Origin: Nitronereus sp964503895
GTDB taxonomy: Bacteria > Nitrospirota > Nitrospiria > Nitrospirales > UBA8639
DNA: 64,000 bases
Direction of reading: 5' to 3'
Assembly (NCBI GenBank): GCA_964503895.1
Contig: CAZDCF010000001.1
Location: 62,001-126,000, forward strand
Shown here: piece by piece, positions 33,999 through 41,730 of the stretch
Numbering within the stretch: the stretch's first letter is position 1
Layout of the letters: each line of letters opens with the position of its first letter
The notes under the pieces: generated by a model
The model's input: only the letters and a program-made list of their open reading frames with translations
Told to the model about the DNA's origin: nothing
Database searches by the model: none
Made by a program: the position numbers and the translations under genes

Positions 33999-34475
33999 TT
34001 ATGCTTCGGACTGTCCAAATTGTTGCGGGTCTAACTTGGCAAGCCAAGTATCAAGACTGTCTCCCCCTCGGCGCTTTAGTACGTCTTGTGTGACATAGAT
34101 CGGACTTTTTGCCCGTAAAGCAAGTGCAATGGCATCACTTGGCCTGGCATCGACAGTTCGTTCGAGTCCATGAGACGTGAGGTGAACCGTAGCATAATAC
34201 GTATTATTTTTCACGTCTGTGACCACGATGTGGCTAATAGTCATGCCCAAATGGTTAGTCAAGCTGGTGATCAGGTCATGACTCATGGGCCGAGGGGGAA
34301 CAATGCCTTCAAGGGCTAACCGAATCGAAGTGCCTTCGGCGGTGCCGACCCAAATTGGTAGCACATCGGCATTAGTTTCATCCCGCAGGACCACGATTTG
34401 TGTACCAGTGCTGGGATCAACCAATACGCCATGGACTTTGAGGGGAATTAAATCAGTATTCTGTTCAACGCTCAT
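33999..34475 (-). CDS. DUF151 / bifunctional nuclease family protein, copy A
   Basis: A 158-residue protein of the DUF151 (bifunctional nuclease, BFN) family. Family blocks are VLRDETNADVLPIWVG near residue 24, PPRPMSHDLI near 56 and DARPSDAIALALRAKSPIYV near 103. Plant members have DNase/RNase activity; the bacterial role is poorly defined. A second copy lies immediately upstream (34529-34984), and the two align along their whole length. It precedes rplM by 35 bp. The extra N-terminal residues (SVEQNTDLIP) are not in copy B. Confidence 0.85.
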   Translation of the reverse strand: MSVEQNTDLIPLKVHGVLVDPSTGTQIVVLRDETNADVLPIWVGTAEGTSIRLALEGIVPPRPMSHDLITSLTNHLGMTISHIVVTDVKNNTYYATVHLTSHGLERTVDARPSDAIALALRAKSPIYVTQDVLKRRGGDSLDTWLAKLDPQQFGQSEA

Positions 34476-34528
34476 ATTGGGATGAAATGTGTACTGTTGT
34501 CGGCGAATTTTTGTGATTAGTGCTCAGG

Positions 34529-34984
34529 TTATGTTTCAAATTTCCCGAAATCTTCTGGTTTCAGGTTTTCCAGCCATCGTTCGAGTTCTTCAGAGTTCTG
34601 TTTTCGGAGTACTTCTTCTGTAGTAAAGATTGGGGCTTCAGCCCGTAGCGCCAACGCAATAGCATCGCTTGGTCTCGAGTCAATGGAATATTCTGAGTCA
34701 CCATACCAGAGATGTATTTTGGCGAAGTAGGTATTGTCCTTTAAATCCGTCACCACAGCGCTCAAAATCTTGGCATCCACGTTATCGAGTATAGCTTTCA
34801 TTAGATCATGAGTCATGGGGCGGGGAGGGGCAACACTTTCTAGGGCAAAAGTAATGGCGCTAGCTTCGGATTTCCCTACCCAAATGGGAAGCATGTCGGT
34901 ATTTTGTTCGTCACGAAGGATGACGATATAGGCGTTATTGTAAGGGTCAAACAAGAGGCCCCGTACATTCATTTGTGTAATCAT
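34529..34984 (-). CDS. DUF151 / bifunctional nuclease family protein, copy B
   Basis: A 151-residue paralogue of the neighbouring DUF151 gene. It shares LRDEQNTDMLPIWVGKSEAS, PPRPMTHDLM and DSRPSDAIALALRAEAPIF. The C-terminus has LERWLENLKPEDFGKF, matching LDTWLAKLDPQQFGQS of copy A. By eye roughly half of aligned positions are identical, so the duplication is not recent. It is first in a probable operon with copy A, rplM and rpsI, with a candidate promoter 48-77 bp upstream. Confidence 0.85.
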   Translation of the reverse strand: MITQMNVRGLLFDPYNNAYIVILRDEQNTDMLPIWVGKSEASAITFALESVAPPRPMTHDLMKAILDNVDAKILSAVVTDLKDNTYFAKIHLWYGDSEYSIDSRPSDAIALALRAEAPIFTTEEVLRKQNSEELERWLENLKPEDFGKFET

Positions 34985-35031
34985 TGGGCGTTGACCATTC
35001 GCCTACGCAGCCTCCCAGCTCGGAAACCAGC

Positions 35032-35061
35032 AGACTATCACCCATTTCTTTCTTTTGTCAA
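35032..35061 (-). promoter_or_regulatory. Candidate promoter of the DUF151-rplM-rpsI operon
   Basis: Leftward, TTGACA (35061-35056), an 18-bp spacer ending TGA, and TAGTCT (35037-35032) form a perfect -35 with a TG-extended -10. This resembles the promoter proposed at 6260-6289. The predicted leader is about 40 bases. Confidence 0.45.
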
Positions 35062-35166
35062 AGTAAGTCCGAGATTTTAAAGGAAATAAGAGGCCTTACT
35101 TGAAGAAACTTTTGTGGTCTGAAGAGGACCATTTTTACAAATAATGAGCCTTCCTAAGCAGTTTTT

Positions 35167-36873
35167 TCATTGGGAGGAAAGTTGTTCCTCCAGATATCTG
35201 AGGATTTGACCCGGTTTGATTTTTACCACTTCTCCGGTCCGTCGATGCTTAATCTCCACAATGCTATTTTTTAATCCTTTGTCACCAATGGTCAAATGGT
35301 AGGGAATTCCGATAAGATCGGCATCATTAAATTTTACCCCAGCACGTTCTTCGCGGTCGTCCCACAAGACTTCAATCCCCGCCTTTGTTAAAGCTTGATA
35401 CAGGTTTTTACTGGTGTCCAATACCTTCTCTGACGTCGTGACGGGGAGAAGGTGTACATGAAACGGGGCAATGGAGGGAGGCCATATCATCCCTTTGGCA
35501 TCGTGGTTTTGTTCAATAGATGCCGCGGCTGTGCGTCCGACGCCAATCCCATAGCATCCCATAATTGCCAAGGTTTCCTTTCCCTGTTCATCGAGAAAGG
35601 TGGCCTCCATTGCCTCGCTGTATTTGGTGCCAAGGAGGAATACGTGTCCGACTTCAATGCCTCTGGCTGCTGATAATGGTTTCTTGGTCAGAGGAGAAGG
35701 GTCTCCGGCCTGAGCTTGACGTAGATCCGCAAATGCTTCCACTTTAAAATCACGATCCCAATTAACATTTTGCAGATGAGTATCTTTGGCATTCCCGCCT
35801 ACGACAAAATTTTTCATGGCTTGGACAGCTTGATCCGCTAAAATTCGCACCTCTTTTAATCCTACAGGCCCGGCAAAGCCAACTGGCGCAGATGTCACTC
35901 TAGCGACGGTTTCTGGGTCTGCCAGGGTTAGCTCAGTGGTATTGAGCAATCGATTGATCTTGATTTCATTAGCTTCATGGTCACCTCGAATTAAGACGGC
36001 GATAATTTCCTTGACCGAGGTTTGATAGAGCAGAGTTTTTACTAACCGATGGGATTCAACTTGTAAAAATTTACAGACATCTTCAATGGTTCTCATCCCA
36101 GGTGTATCGATTTTTTCGAGTGGCAAAAGGTGTTCTGTCGATAACTTAGTTGGGGGCAAAACCTCAGCCTGTTCGACATTTGCTGCATAGGTTCCCTGTT
36201 CCTCATAGAGTATGGTCTCTTCTCCTGTGTCGGCGAGGACCATGAATTCATGGGACATGCTACCACCGATCAGGCCATTGTCAGCCTCAACTGGTCTGAA
36301 GTTCAGTCCGCATCGAATAAAAATGCGTTGGTATGCATCGTACATTTTTTGGTAGCTTGCTCGTGCACTTTCTTCATCTCGGTCAAAACTGTAGGCATCC
36401 TTCATGATAAATTCGCGTCCACGCATGAGGCCAAAGCGTGGACGAATTTCATCACGAAACTTTGTTTGTATTTGATAAAAATTGAGAGGGAGTTGTCGAT
36501 AAGAGCGTATTTCGCGTCGAAATAAATCGGTTATCACTTCCTCATGAGTTGGGCCAAAGCAAAAGTTTCGATCGTGACGATCCTGACACCGAAGTAATTC
36601 CTTGCCATAGAAATCCCATCGGCCGGTTTCCTTCCATAGCTCTGCAGGGGAAAGAATAGGCATGAGCAATTCCTGGGCTCCCGCTCGGTTCATTTCTTCG
36701 CGAATAATGTTTTCAATTTTCTTTATGACGCGAAGTCCTAATGGCAAATATGTATATATCCCGGAAGCTACTTTTCGAATCATGCCGGCTTTCAACATGA
36801 GTTGATGGCTTACAATTTCGGTTTCACTAGGATTTTCACGCAGGGTGGGAATCAAGACTTGAGAGGTTCGCAT
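35167..36873 (-). CDS. proS: Prolyl-tRNA synthetase (bacterial type with editing domain)
   Basis: A 568-residue class II aminoacyl-tRNA synthetase. Motif 1 is in IENIIREEMNRAGAQELLMP. Motif 2 has TKFRDEIRPRFGLMRGREFI and KDAYSFDRDEES. An editing (INS) domain lies between residues of about 225 and 395. Motif 3 is ASIEQNHDAKGMIWP region, preceded by GCYGIGVGRT. The anticodon-binding domain ends the protein. It charges tRNA-Pro and clears Ala-tRNA-Pro. It lies downstream of rseP on the same strand but has its own candidate promoter. Confidence 0.95.
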   Translation of the reverse strand: MRTSQVLIPTLRENPSETEIVSHQLMLKAGMIRKVASGIYTYLPLGLRVIKKIENIIREEMNRAGAQELLMPILSPAELWKETGRWDFYGKELLRCQDRHDRNFCFGPTHEEVITDLFRREIRSYRQLPLNFYQIQTKFRDEIRPRFGLMRGREFIMKDAYSFDRDEESARASYQKMYDAYQRIFIRCGLNFRPVEADNGLIGGSMSHEFMVLADTGEETILYEEQGTYAANVEQAEVLPPTKLSTEHLLPLEKIDTPGMRTIEDVCKFLQVESHRLVKTLLYQTSVKEIIAVLIRGDHEANEIKINRLLNTTELTLADPETVARVTSAPVGFAGPVGLKEVRILADQAVQAMKNFVVGGNAKDTHLQNVNWDRDFKVEAFADLRQAQAGDPSPLTKKPLSAARGIEVGHVFLLGTKYSEAMEATFLDEQGKETLAIMGCYGIGVGRTAAASIEQNHDAKGMIWPPSIAPFHVHLLPVTTSEKVLDTSKNLYQALTKAGIEVLWDDREERAGVKFNDADLIGIPYHLTIGDKGLKNSIVEIKHRRTGEVVKIKPGQILRYLEEQLSSQ

Positions 36874-36931
36874 AATCGAGTGCCCTTTAGTGAATATAGA
36901 ATGTTGGGTTTTGGTTAATATCTGCTGTGTT

Positions 36932-36961
36932 GTTATCGTGAGAAGAGGAGGGTATTGTCAA
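36932..36961 (-). promoter_or_regulatory. Candidate promoter of proS
   Basis: Leftward, TTGACA (36961-36956) and GATAAC (36937-36932) are separated by 18 bp. The -35 is perfect and the -10 matches at 4/6. The leader would be about 50 bases. Confidence 0.42.
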
Positions 36962-36971
36962 GAGGGGTGGC

Positions 36972-38336
36972 TTACTGCAGTAGGCGCTGAATATCATTGA
37001 AAAAGGCAAAAATCATAATGCTGAAAAGCAGTAGCAAACCAACTTGTTGGGCGAATTCCCTCTGGCGTTCGCCAAGTGGTCGACGGAGAATAGCTTCACA
37101 CGCAAAGAAAAAGAGATGTCCCCCATCTAAAATTGGGATCGGAAGAAGGTTCAAAATTCCAAGATTAATGCTCAAAATAGCGACCAAAAAGGCAATATCC
37201 GAAATGCCTCGCTCAGCCGCTTGTCCTGAAGCACTGGCTATCATGATTGGGCCGCCAAGATGCTTATGGGAAATCTCTCCGGTCAGCATTTTGTAGATAC
37301 CCACCACCGTTAATTCCGACCACCCCCATGTGGCTTCCATGCCGTGAAATAAGGCGGTGAATGGGGATTCCGCTAGGATCACCGATCGTCCTGGTCCAGT
37401 GATTCCAATTTTTCCAATTTCCAAGGGCACATCATCTTTTGTGGTTTGATGTGCTTCAGGGGTAATCGTCAGTGCGATATGAGTCCCATGTCTATCTACC
37501 ATGAACTCAAGCGGTTGATTAGGACTCCCTCGGACGATTTTTGTCATTTGCGACCAGGTATGTATAGCCTCACCTTGAATCTCAATAATTCTATCGCCGT
37601 CGTGGAGTCCACTGGCTCTGGCCGGCATGTCAGGCATTACGGAAGTGACGACGGGTGCGGCTTCCTCTATGCCAATTACGTAAACTGGTTTTTCGCTGGT
37701 ATTGGGTTCCATTGGCTCGGGCGTGATGACAAATGTTTTGTATTGGCCGTGTCGTAGGACTTCGAATGTTAGCGGTTGTCCTTGACTTTTGGCGATATTA
37801 GCATACACATCGTTTTGCGTAGCGATTTCTTGGTCATTAATTCGTGTGACTTTGTCACCAACTACCAAGCCGGAAAGATTGGCAGGGGATTTAACTCGAA
37901 TAGCTGAAATGGTTGGAGACAATTCTTCAAAGGTTGGAATGGGAAGAGCGGTGCCCGTGGCCAACCAAACAGAAAAAATGATGTAACTTAAGAGAAAGTT
38001 GAACCCTGGGCCGGCTGCAACAATTAGTGTGCGCTTTAACAGCGATTTATGAACAAAGGATTGTTCCTGTTCTTGGGGCGAGACAGTTTCGCTAATATCT
38101 TCACCGAACATTTTGACGTATCCCCCAAGGGGAATGAGAGCGACTAGGTATTCGGTGTCTCCAACTTGACGGCTGAATAATTTCGGCCCAAAGCCTAAAG
38201 AGAATTTGAGAACCCTTACCCCAGCCCATCGAGCGACAATAAAATGCCCAAACTCGTGGAAGGTTACGAGCACTCCGAGGACGACAAGAAACCACCAAAG
38301 TTTTTGTGCGACGACGTAGATAAAATCGGGAGACAT
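36972..38336 (-). CDS. rseP: Site-2-type membrane zinc protease RseP
   Basis: A 454-residue intramembrane metalloprotease. The zinc motif HEFGH is at residues 27-31 in the first membrane span. Two PDZ domains lie between about residues 130 and 300: VKSPANLSGLVVGDKVTRIN and MPDMPARASGLHDGDRIIEIQ. The second active-site segment is LLPIPILDGGHLFF near residue 405. It cleaves anti-sigma factors or signal peptides within the membrane. It sits last in uppS-cdsA-dxr-rseP, the common envelope/isoprenoid order. Confidence 0.94.
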   Translation of the reverse strand: MSPDFIYVVAQKLWWFLVVLGVLVTFHEFGHFIVARWAGVRVLKFSLGFGPKLFSRQVGDTEYLVALIPLGGYVKMFGEDISETVSPQEQEQSFVHKSLLKRTLIVAAGPGFNFLLSYIIFSVWLATGTALPIPTFEELSPTISAIRVKSPANLSGLVVGDKVTRINDQEIATQNDVYANIAKSQGQPLTFEVLRHGQYKTFVITPEPMEPNTSEKPVYVIGIEEAAPVVTSVMPDMPARASGLHDGDRIIEIQGEAIHTWSQMTKIVRGSPNQPLEFMVDRHGTHIALTITPEAHQTTKDDVPLEIGKIGITGPGRSVILAESPFTALFHGMEATWGWSELTVVGIYKMLTGEISHKHLGGPIMIASASGQAAERGISDIAFLVAILSINLGILNLLPIPILDGGHLFFFACEAILRRPLGERQREFAQQVGLLLLFSIMIFAFFNDIQRLLQ

Positions 38337-38361
38337 AAGGCTCAGTTAGTCCAGGGATTGT

Positions 38362-39522
38362 TCATGAGACTAGACTGTGGATGCACGATTCTGCTTTTTC
38401 CCGCGCCCATCGATCAGCTTCCAGTGCATCATCAAGACAGGTAAGGGGCCGAGGCGTTGAGGCATTCATGGTTTGGTCTATTACATGGGCAATGTCTACA
38501 AAAGAGATGCCTTTGTTCAGAAACGCATCCACGGCTATTTCATTAGCTGCATTTAAAATTGAGGGTAAAGTGCCTCCACCCTTAAGGGCTTCATAGGCTA
38601 AATGCAAACAGGGAAATCGTTTTGTGTCTGGTTGATAAAAAGTAAATTTTTCATAGGCCCATAGGTCTAGTTGTGGTGGATCTAGTGGAACGCGTTCTGG
38701 ATAATCCATGGCATAGGAGATGGGGGTGCGCATGTCCGGTAACCCCATCTGCGCCATCACTGATCCATCTCTGTATTCTACAAGAGAGTGGATAATACTT
38801 TCTCGGTGGACTACGATATCAAGTTGAGACGGTGGGCAGTCGAAAAGCCAGCAAGCCTCAATAACCTCCAGACCTTTATTCATGAGGGTGGCGGAATCAA
38901 TCGTAATTTTTGCCCCCATGTCCCAGTTCGGATGTTTAAGGGCTTCTTCCACAGTGGCGTCCTTCATTTGTTCGTAAGTGAAGTCCCAAAATGGACCGCC
39001 TGAAGCTGTGAGAATTATTCGTCGAACGTCCTCTCGACGATGACCGACTAAAGATTGGAAAATAGCACTATGTTCACTATCGATTGGGAAAATGGGTTGC
39101 TTTTGTCGATGAGCCTCTTCCTGCATCAGTTGCCCTGCCATGACCATTGGCTCCTTATTGGCAAGTGCGACACGTCTCCCGGCCTGAATAGCTGCGAGGG
39201 TAGGGACGAGGCCGGCTGCGCCTACAATAGCGGAAATGACCAGATCACTGTCAGGATGACAGGCGACTTCTTTAATGCCCTCAGTCCCTTCTAGAATTTT
39301 GGTGCTCGAATTATTGCATCGATCCCGCAACCGTTTGGCGGCTTTGCGGTCTGACATGGCCACAATTTGAGGTCGAAATTTTCGAATCTGTTCTTCCAAC
39401 TTTTTATCACTGGTTCCTGCCACAAGTCCTAGTACTGAGAATCGATTAGGAAATCTTTCAATAATATCTAAAGTGCTCGCACCAATTGAGCCGGTCGAAC
39501 CGAGAATGACGATTTGTTTCAT
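38362..39522 (-). CDS. dxr: 1-deoxy-D-xylulose 5-phosphate reductoisomerase
   Basis: A 386-residue NADPH-dependent enzyme of the MEP isoprenoid pathway. The nucleotide-binding N-terminus is VILGSTGSIGASTLDII at residues 4-20. Conserved active-site blocks are ALANKEPMVMAG, FPIDSEHSAIFQ (metal Asp/Glu), LTASGGPF and KITIDSATLMNKGLEVIEA. It makes 2-C-methyl-D-erythritol 4-phosphate. The products feed uppS in the same operon and hpnD/hpnE elsewhere in the window. Gaps are 25 bp to rseP and 18 bp to cdsA. Confidence 0.96.
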   Translation of the reverse strand: MKQIVILGSTGSIGASTLDIIERFPNRFSVLGLVAGTSDKKLEEQIRKFRPQIVAMSDRKAAKRLRDRCNNSSTKILEGTEGIKEVACHPDSDLVISAIVGAAGLVPTLAAIQAGRRVALANKEPMVMAGQLMQEEAHRQKQPIFPIDSEHSAIFQSLVGHRREDVRRIILTASGGPFWDFTYEQMKDATVEEALKHPNWDMGAKITIDSATLMNKGLEVIEACWLFDCPPSQLDIVVHRESIIHSLVEYRDGSVMAQMGLPDMRTPISYAMDYPERVPLDPPQLDLWAYEKFTFYQPDTKRFPCLHLAYEALKGGGTLPSILNAANEIAVDAFLNKGISFVDIAHVIDQTMNASTPRPLTCLDDALEADRWAREKAESCIHSLVS

Positions 39523-39540
39523 AATGAGGCCCTTTTAAAC

Positions 39541-40434
39541 TTAGGAGATTGGGGCAGCTCCTTTAATGACAAGCATATAATAATAGAATGTAGGCACAGT
39601 GAGAAGAAGGCTGTCAATCCGGTCTAAAAATCCGCCATGGCCTGGAATCAAATTTCCTGAGTCCTTGGCTCCTGCCTGTCGCTTAAATGCGGATTCTGAA
39701 AGATCTCCAACCGTGCCAAGAAGGGTCAACGTCAGACCCAATATTATGCAATCACTAAGTGTCAATGAGGGTAAAAACCAAAGACTGGCTCCCCACGCAA
39801 TCAGAGGGGCTGTTGTTAAACCTCCTACCAACCCCTCAATGGTCTTTTTGGGGCTAAGAATTTGAGCTAACGGTCGTGAACCAAAGCTCTTTCCCACATA
39901 GTATGCTGCGGCATCCCCGCCCCAGGATACTAATAAGACAAAAAATACTAAAAACGTGCCATTGGGGAGTTTTCTCAGGAGAAGGAGGTGTCCCAGAGTA
40001 AAGGCGATATACACGATTCCAAAAAAGATAAAAGGTAAATGACTCAAAGATCGAGTCCCAGGGTGAATCACCGTGACCTGATATCCAATAAGGACGAGCA
40101 GGATAATCATGATTGCCGTTTCAAAGACAATCCAATCTGGTGATTGAAGGGATAGCAAGAGAATCGCACCGCAACTGAGGCCGACAAGTGATGGTAGCCT
40201 GCGATCTTCATCTAGAAAAGTCAGACCATAAAATTCCCACATAGCTAGACAGGAAACGATCAGGATAAGTCCAAAGAAGAACATTGGGTGTAAATATTGC
40301 GTAAGTAAGTAGAAGAGAGGAGCAAAGACAAGAGCCGGATAGATCCGTTTAGGGTCAAATCGTGTTGGCTTTTCCGAGGAGAATGGCGATTGGTTCTTCA
40401 AATGTGAGGGTGAGTTACCCACATTGGGGCTCAC
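39541..40434 (-). CDS. cdsA: Phosphatidate cytidylyltransferase
   Basis: A 297-residue polytopic membrane enzyme making CDP-diacylglycerol for phospholipid synthesis. The family signature is split as SWGGDAAAYYVGKSFG, KKTIEGLVGG and IPGHGGFLDRIDSLL near the C-terminus. About seven hydrophobic spans are seen. The open frame reaches 40584, but that ATG would put 50 residues of low-quality sequence deep inside uppS. The GTG at 40434 overlaps the uppS stop by 4 bases (GTGA) and leaves a natural N-terminus before the first span. The start is therefore an inference. Confidence 0.9.
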   Translation of the reverse strand: MSPNVGNSPSHLKNQSPFSSEKPTRFDPKRIYPALVFAPLFYLLTQYLHPMFFFGLILIVSCLAMWEFYGLTFLDEDRRLPSLVGLSCGAILLLSLQSPDWIVFETAIMIILLVLIGYQVTVIHPGTRSLSHLPFIFFGIVYIAFTLGHLLLLRKLPNGTFLVFFVLLVSWGGDAAAYYVGKSFGSRPLAQILSPKKTIEGLVGGLTTAPLIAWGASLWFLPSLTLSDCIILGLTLTLLGTVGDLSESAFKRQAGAKDSGNLIPGHGGFLDRIDSLLLTVPTFYYYMLVIKGAAPIS

Positions 40435-41228
40435 AGTTCGCTTTGAGGGGAAAACGTTTGGGTTACATGTCCGAAACGACGCTCGCGTTTTTGGTAGTCG
40501 AGCAGAGCGAGAAGGACCTCTCGACGACGGAAATCTGGCCAAAGGACTTTGGTGAAATACAATTCGGTATACGCAATCTGCCAAAGAAGAAAATTGCTGA
40601 CTCGCGCCTCACCGCTTGTGCGAATCAAGAGGTCGGGATCGGGAAGATCAGCAGTGGTAAGATATTGTTCGAATTGGCTTTCGGATACGATCCCCGTAAC
40701 TTTTCCATTCCGTGAATCATCAAGGACATTATTGATTGCATCGAGAATTTCCGATCGACCTCCGTAACTCAAAGCTACGGTTAGAATTCGATCGGTGAAA
40801 TGAGCGGTTTCCTCTGCCACTTCGTGGACCAGTGCTTGAATGGTATCTGGCAAAGCTTGCAACCGACCAATAGGTAAAAATCGCATTCGTTTTTCCTGAA
40901 AAGTCTGACGCTCTTTTTGGAGAAATTGATCGAGTAGGGACATTAACAATGAAACTTCTGTGCGTGGTCGGTTCCAGTTTTCCTGGGAGAAGGCATAGAT
41001 CGTAAGAAGGGGAATGTTTAGTTGATTAAAAAAGTCGATTACCTCACGAAGTGTAGACAAACCTTCTCGATGCCCCGCAATTCTCGGCAACCCTCGTGAG
41101 GCAGCCCACCGTCCATTTCCGTCCATGATAATGGCTACATGGCGTGGTACGTTGTCGAGATCGAGTTCCGACTGGAGTTCTTGTTCGCTCATAGCCGTTC
41201 GGATTCGTGAGTAGGAAGAGATTTCCAT
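40431..41228 (-). CDS. uppS: Undecaprenyl (polyprenyl) diphosphate synthase
   Basis: A 265-residue cis-prenyltransferase. The catalytic Asp and P-loop are in HVAIIMDGNGRWAASRG near residues 30-46. Later blocks are LTIYAFSQENWNRP, VALSYGGRSEILDA and PDLLIRTSGEARVSNFLLWQIAYTE (split here as PDLLIRTSGE and NFLLWQIAYTE), ending with FTKVLWPDFRR. It makes the lipid carrier for peptidoglycan and LPS. The start at 41228 is weakly supported; an ATG at 41192 would also keep the domain intact. It is first in the leftward operon with cdsA, dxr and rseP. Confidence 0.94.
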   Translation of the reverse strand: MEISSYSRIRTAMSEQELQSELDLDNVPRHVAIIMDGNGRWAASRGLPRIAGHREGLSTLREVIDFFNQLNIPLLTIYAFSQENWNRPRTEVSLLMSLLDQFLQKERQTFQEKRMRFLPIGRLQALPDTIQALVHEVAEETAHFTDRILTVALSYGGRSEILDAINNVLDDSRNGKVTGIVSESQFEQYLTTADLPDPDLLIRTSGEARVSNFLLWQIAYTELYFTKVLWPDFRRREVLLALLDYQKRERRFGHVTQTFSPQSEL

Positions 41229-41248
41229 GCTTGCCCTGGAAAGACTCG

Positions 41249-41372
41249 AGGTAAAAACGATCTCCTCGAAAGAGGAATGCGACCTAAAAACCTAGTCTAA
41301 TCGATATGTTAGGTAAAAATGATTCCTCCGAAAGAGGAATATGATCTAGAAACTTAGTCTAATCGCGGTATT
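41249..41372. repeat. Two tandem 62-bp direct repeats with hairpins in the uppS leader
   Basis: Unit 1 is 41249-41310 and unit 2 is 41311-41372. Both begin AGGTAAAAA and contain AGTCTAATCG; by eye about four in five positions match. Each unit has a small inverted repeat. In unit 1, TCCTC (41263-41267) and GAGGA (41272-41276) flank GAAA. In unit 2, TTCCTC (41323-41328) and GAGGAA (41334-41339) flank CGAAA. A compatible change in stem length suggests structural conservation. Both hairpins would lie in the 5' leader of the uppS operon transcript if the promoter at 41356-41384 is used. Confidence 0.8.
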
Positions 41373-41384
41373 TGGTATTGTCAA
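41356..41384 (-). promoter_or_regulatory. Candidate promoter of the uppS-cdsA-dxr-rseP operon
   Basis: Leftward, a perfect TTGACA (41384-41379) and TAGACT (41361-41356, 4/6) are separated by 17 bp. The -10 lies inside repeat unit 2. Repeat unit 1 has the same TAGACT (41299-41294) but no -35 at the right distance. The leader would be about 120 bases and include both hairpins. Confidence 0.5.
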
Positions 41385-41730
41385 TCTTCTAGTATTTCTA
41401 TGGATTCAGGATGCCATTACGAGCGCCTTGGTAAAGCAAGCGGGTTTTGTGACACATGGCGCGAGGGAGTGAACGTGTTGGTTAAGTGCGAAAGGGGTCT
41501 TTTCTCAAAATAGCATTACACACGTTTTTTCAAAAAACTAAGGAGGTTTGTAGAGGGGTTCTGCCTCCAGATAGAGGAGCCACTTTTATTATGGCAACAG
41601 TTCTTCTTCGCTTAAGAATCTAGTTTCAGAAAAGAAATGAAAAAATTGCGCAGTTGTAGCCCATCGGCTATACTCCAACTGTGAGCTTTTGCAGGTATTC
41701 AAACTCCTAAACACACTATTTGGAGATTTT
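41373..41730. other. 358-bp remainder of the divergent region between uppS and tldD
   Basis: No credible gene was found. It should hold the tldD promoter, but no clear -35/-10 pair was recognised. AAGGAGG at about 41540-41546 is not followed by a start codon at a usable distance. A TTG at 41689 could extend tldD by 14 codons. Confidence 0.4.

Noticed and set aside
40434..40584. 50-codon upstream extension of cdsA
   Set aside because: It lies inside uppS in another frame, is Ser/Pro/Arg-rich and has no family match; the GTG overlapping the uppS stop is a better start.
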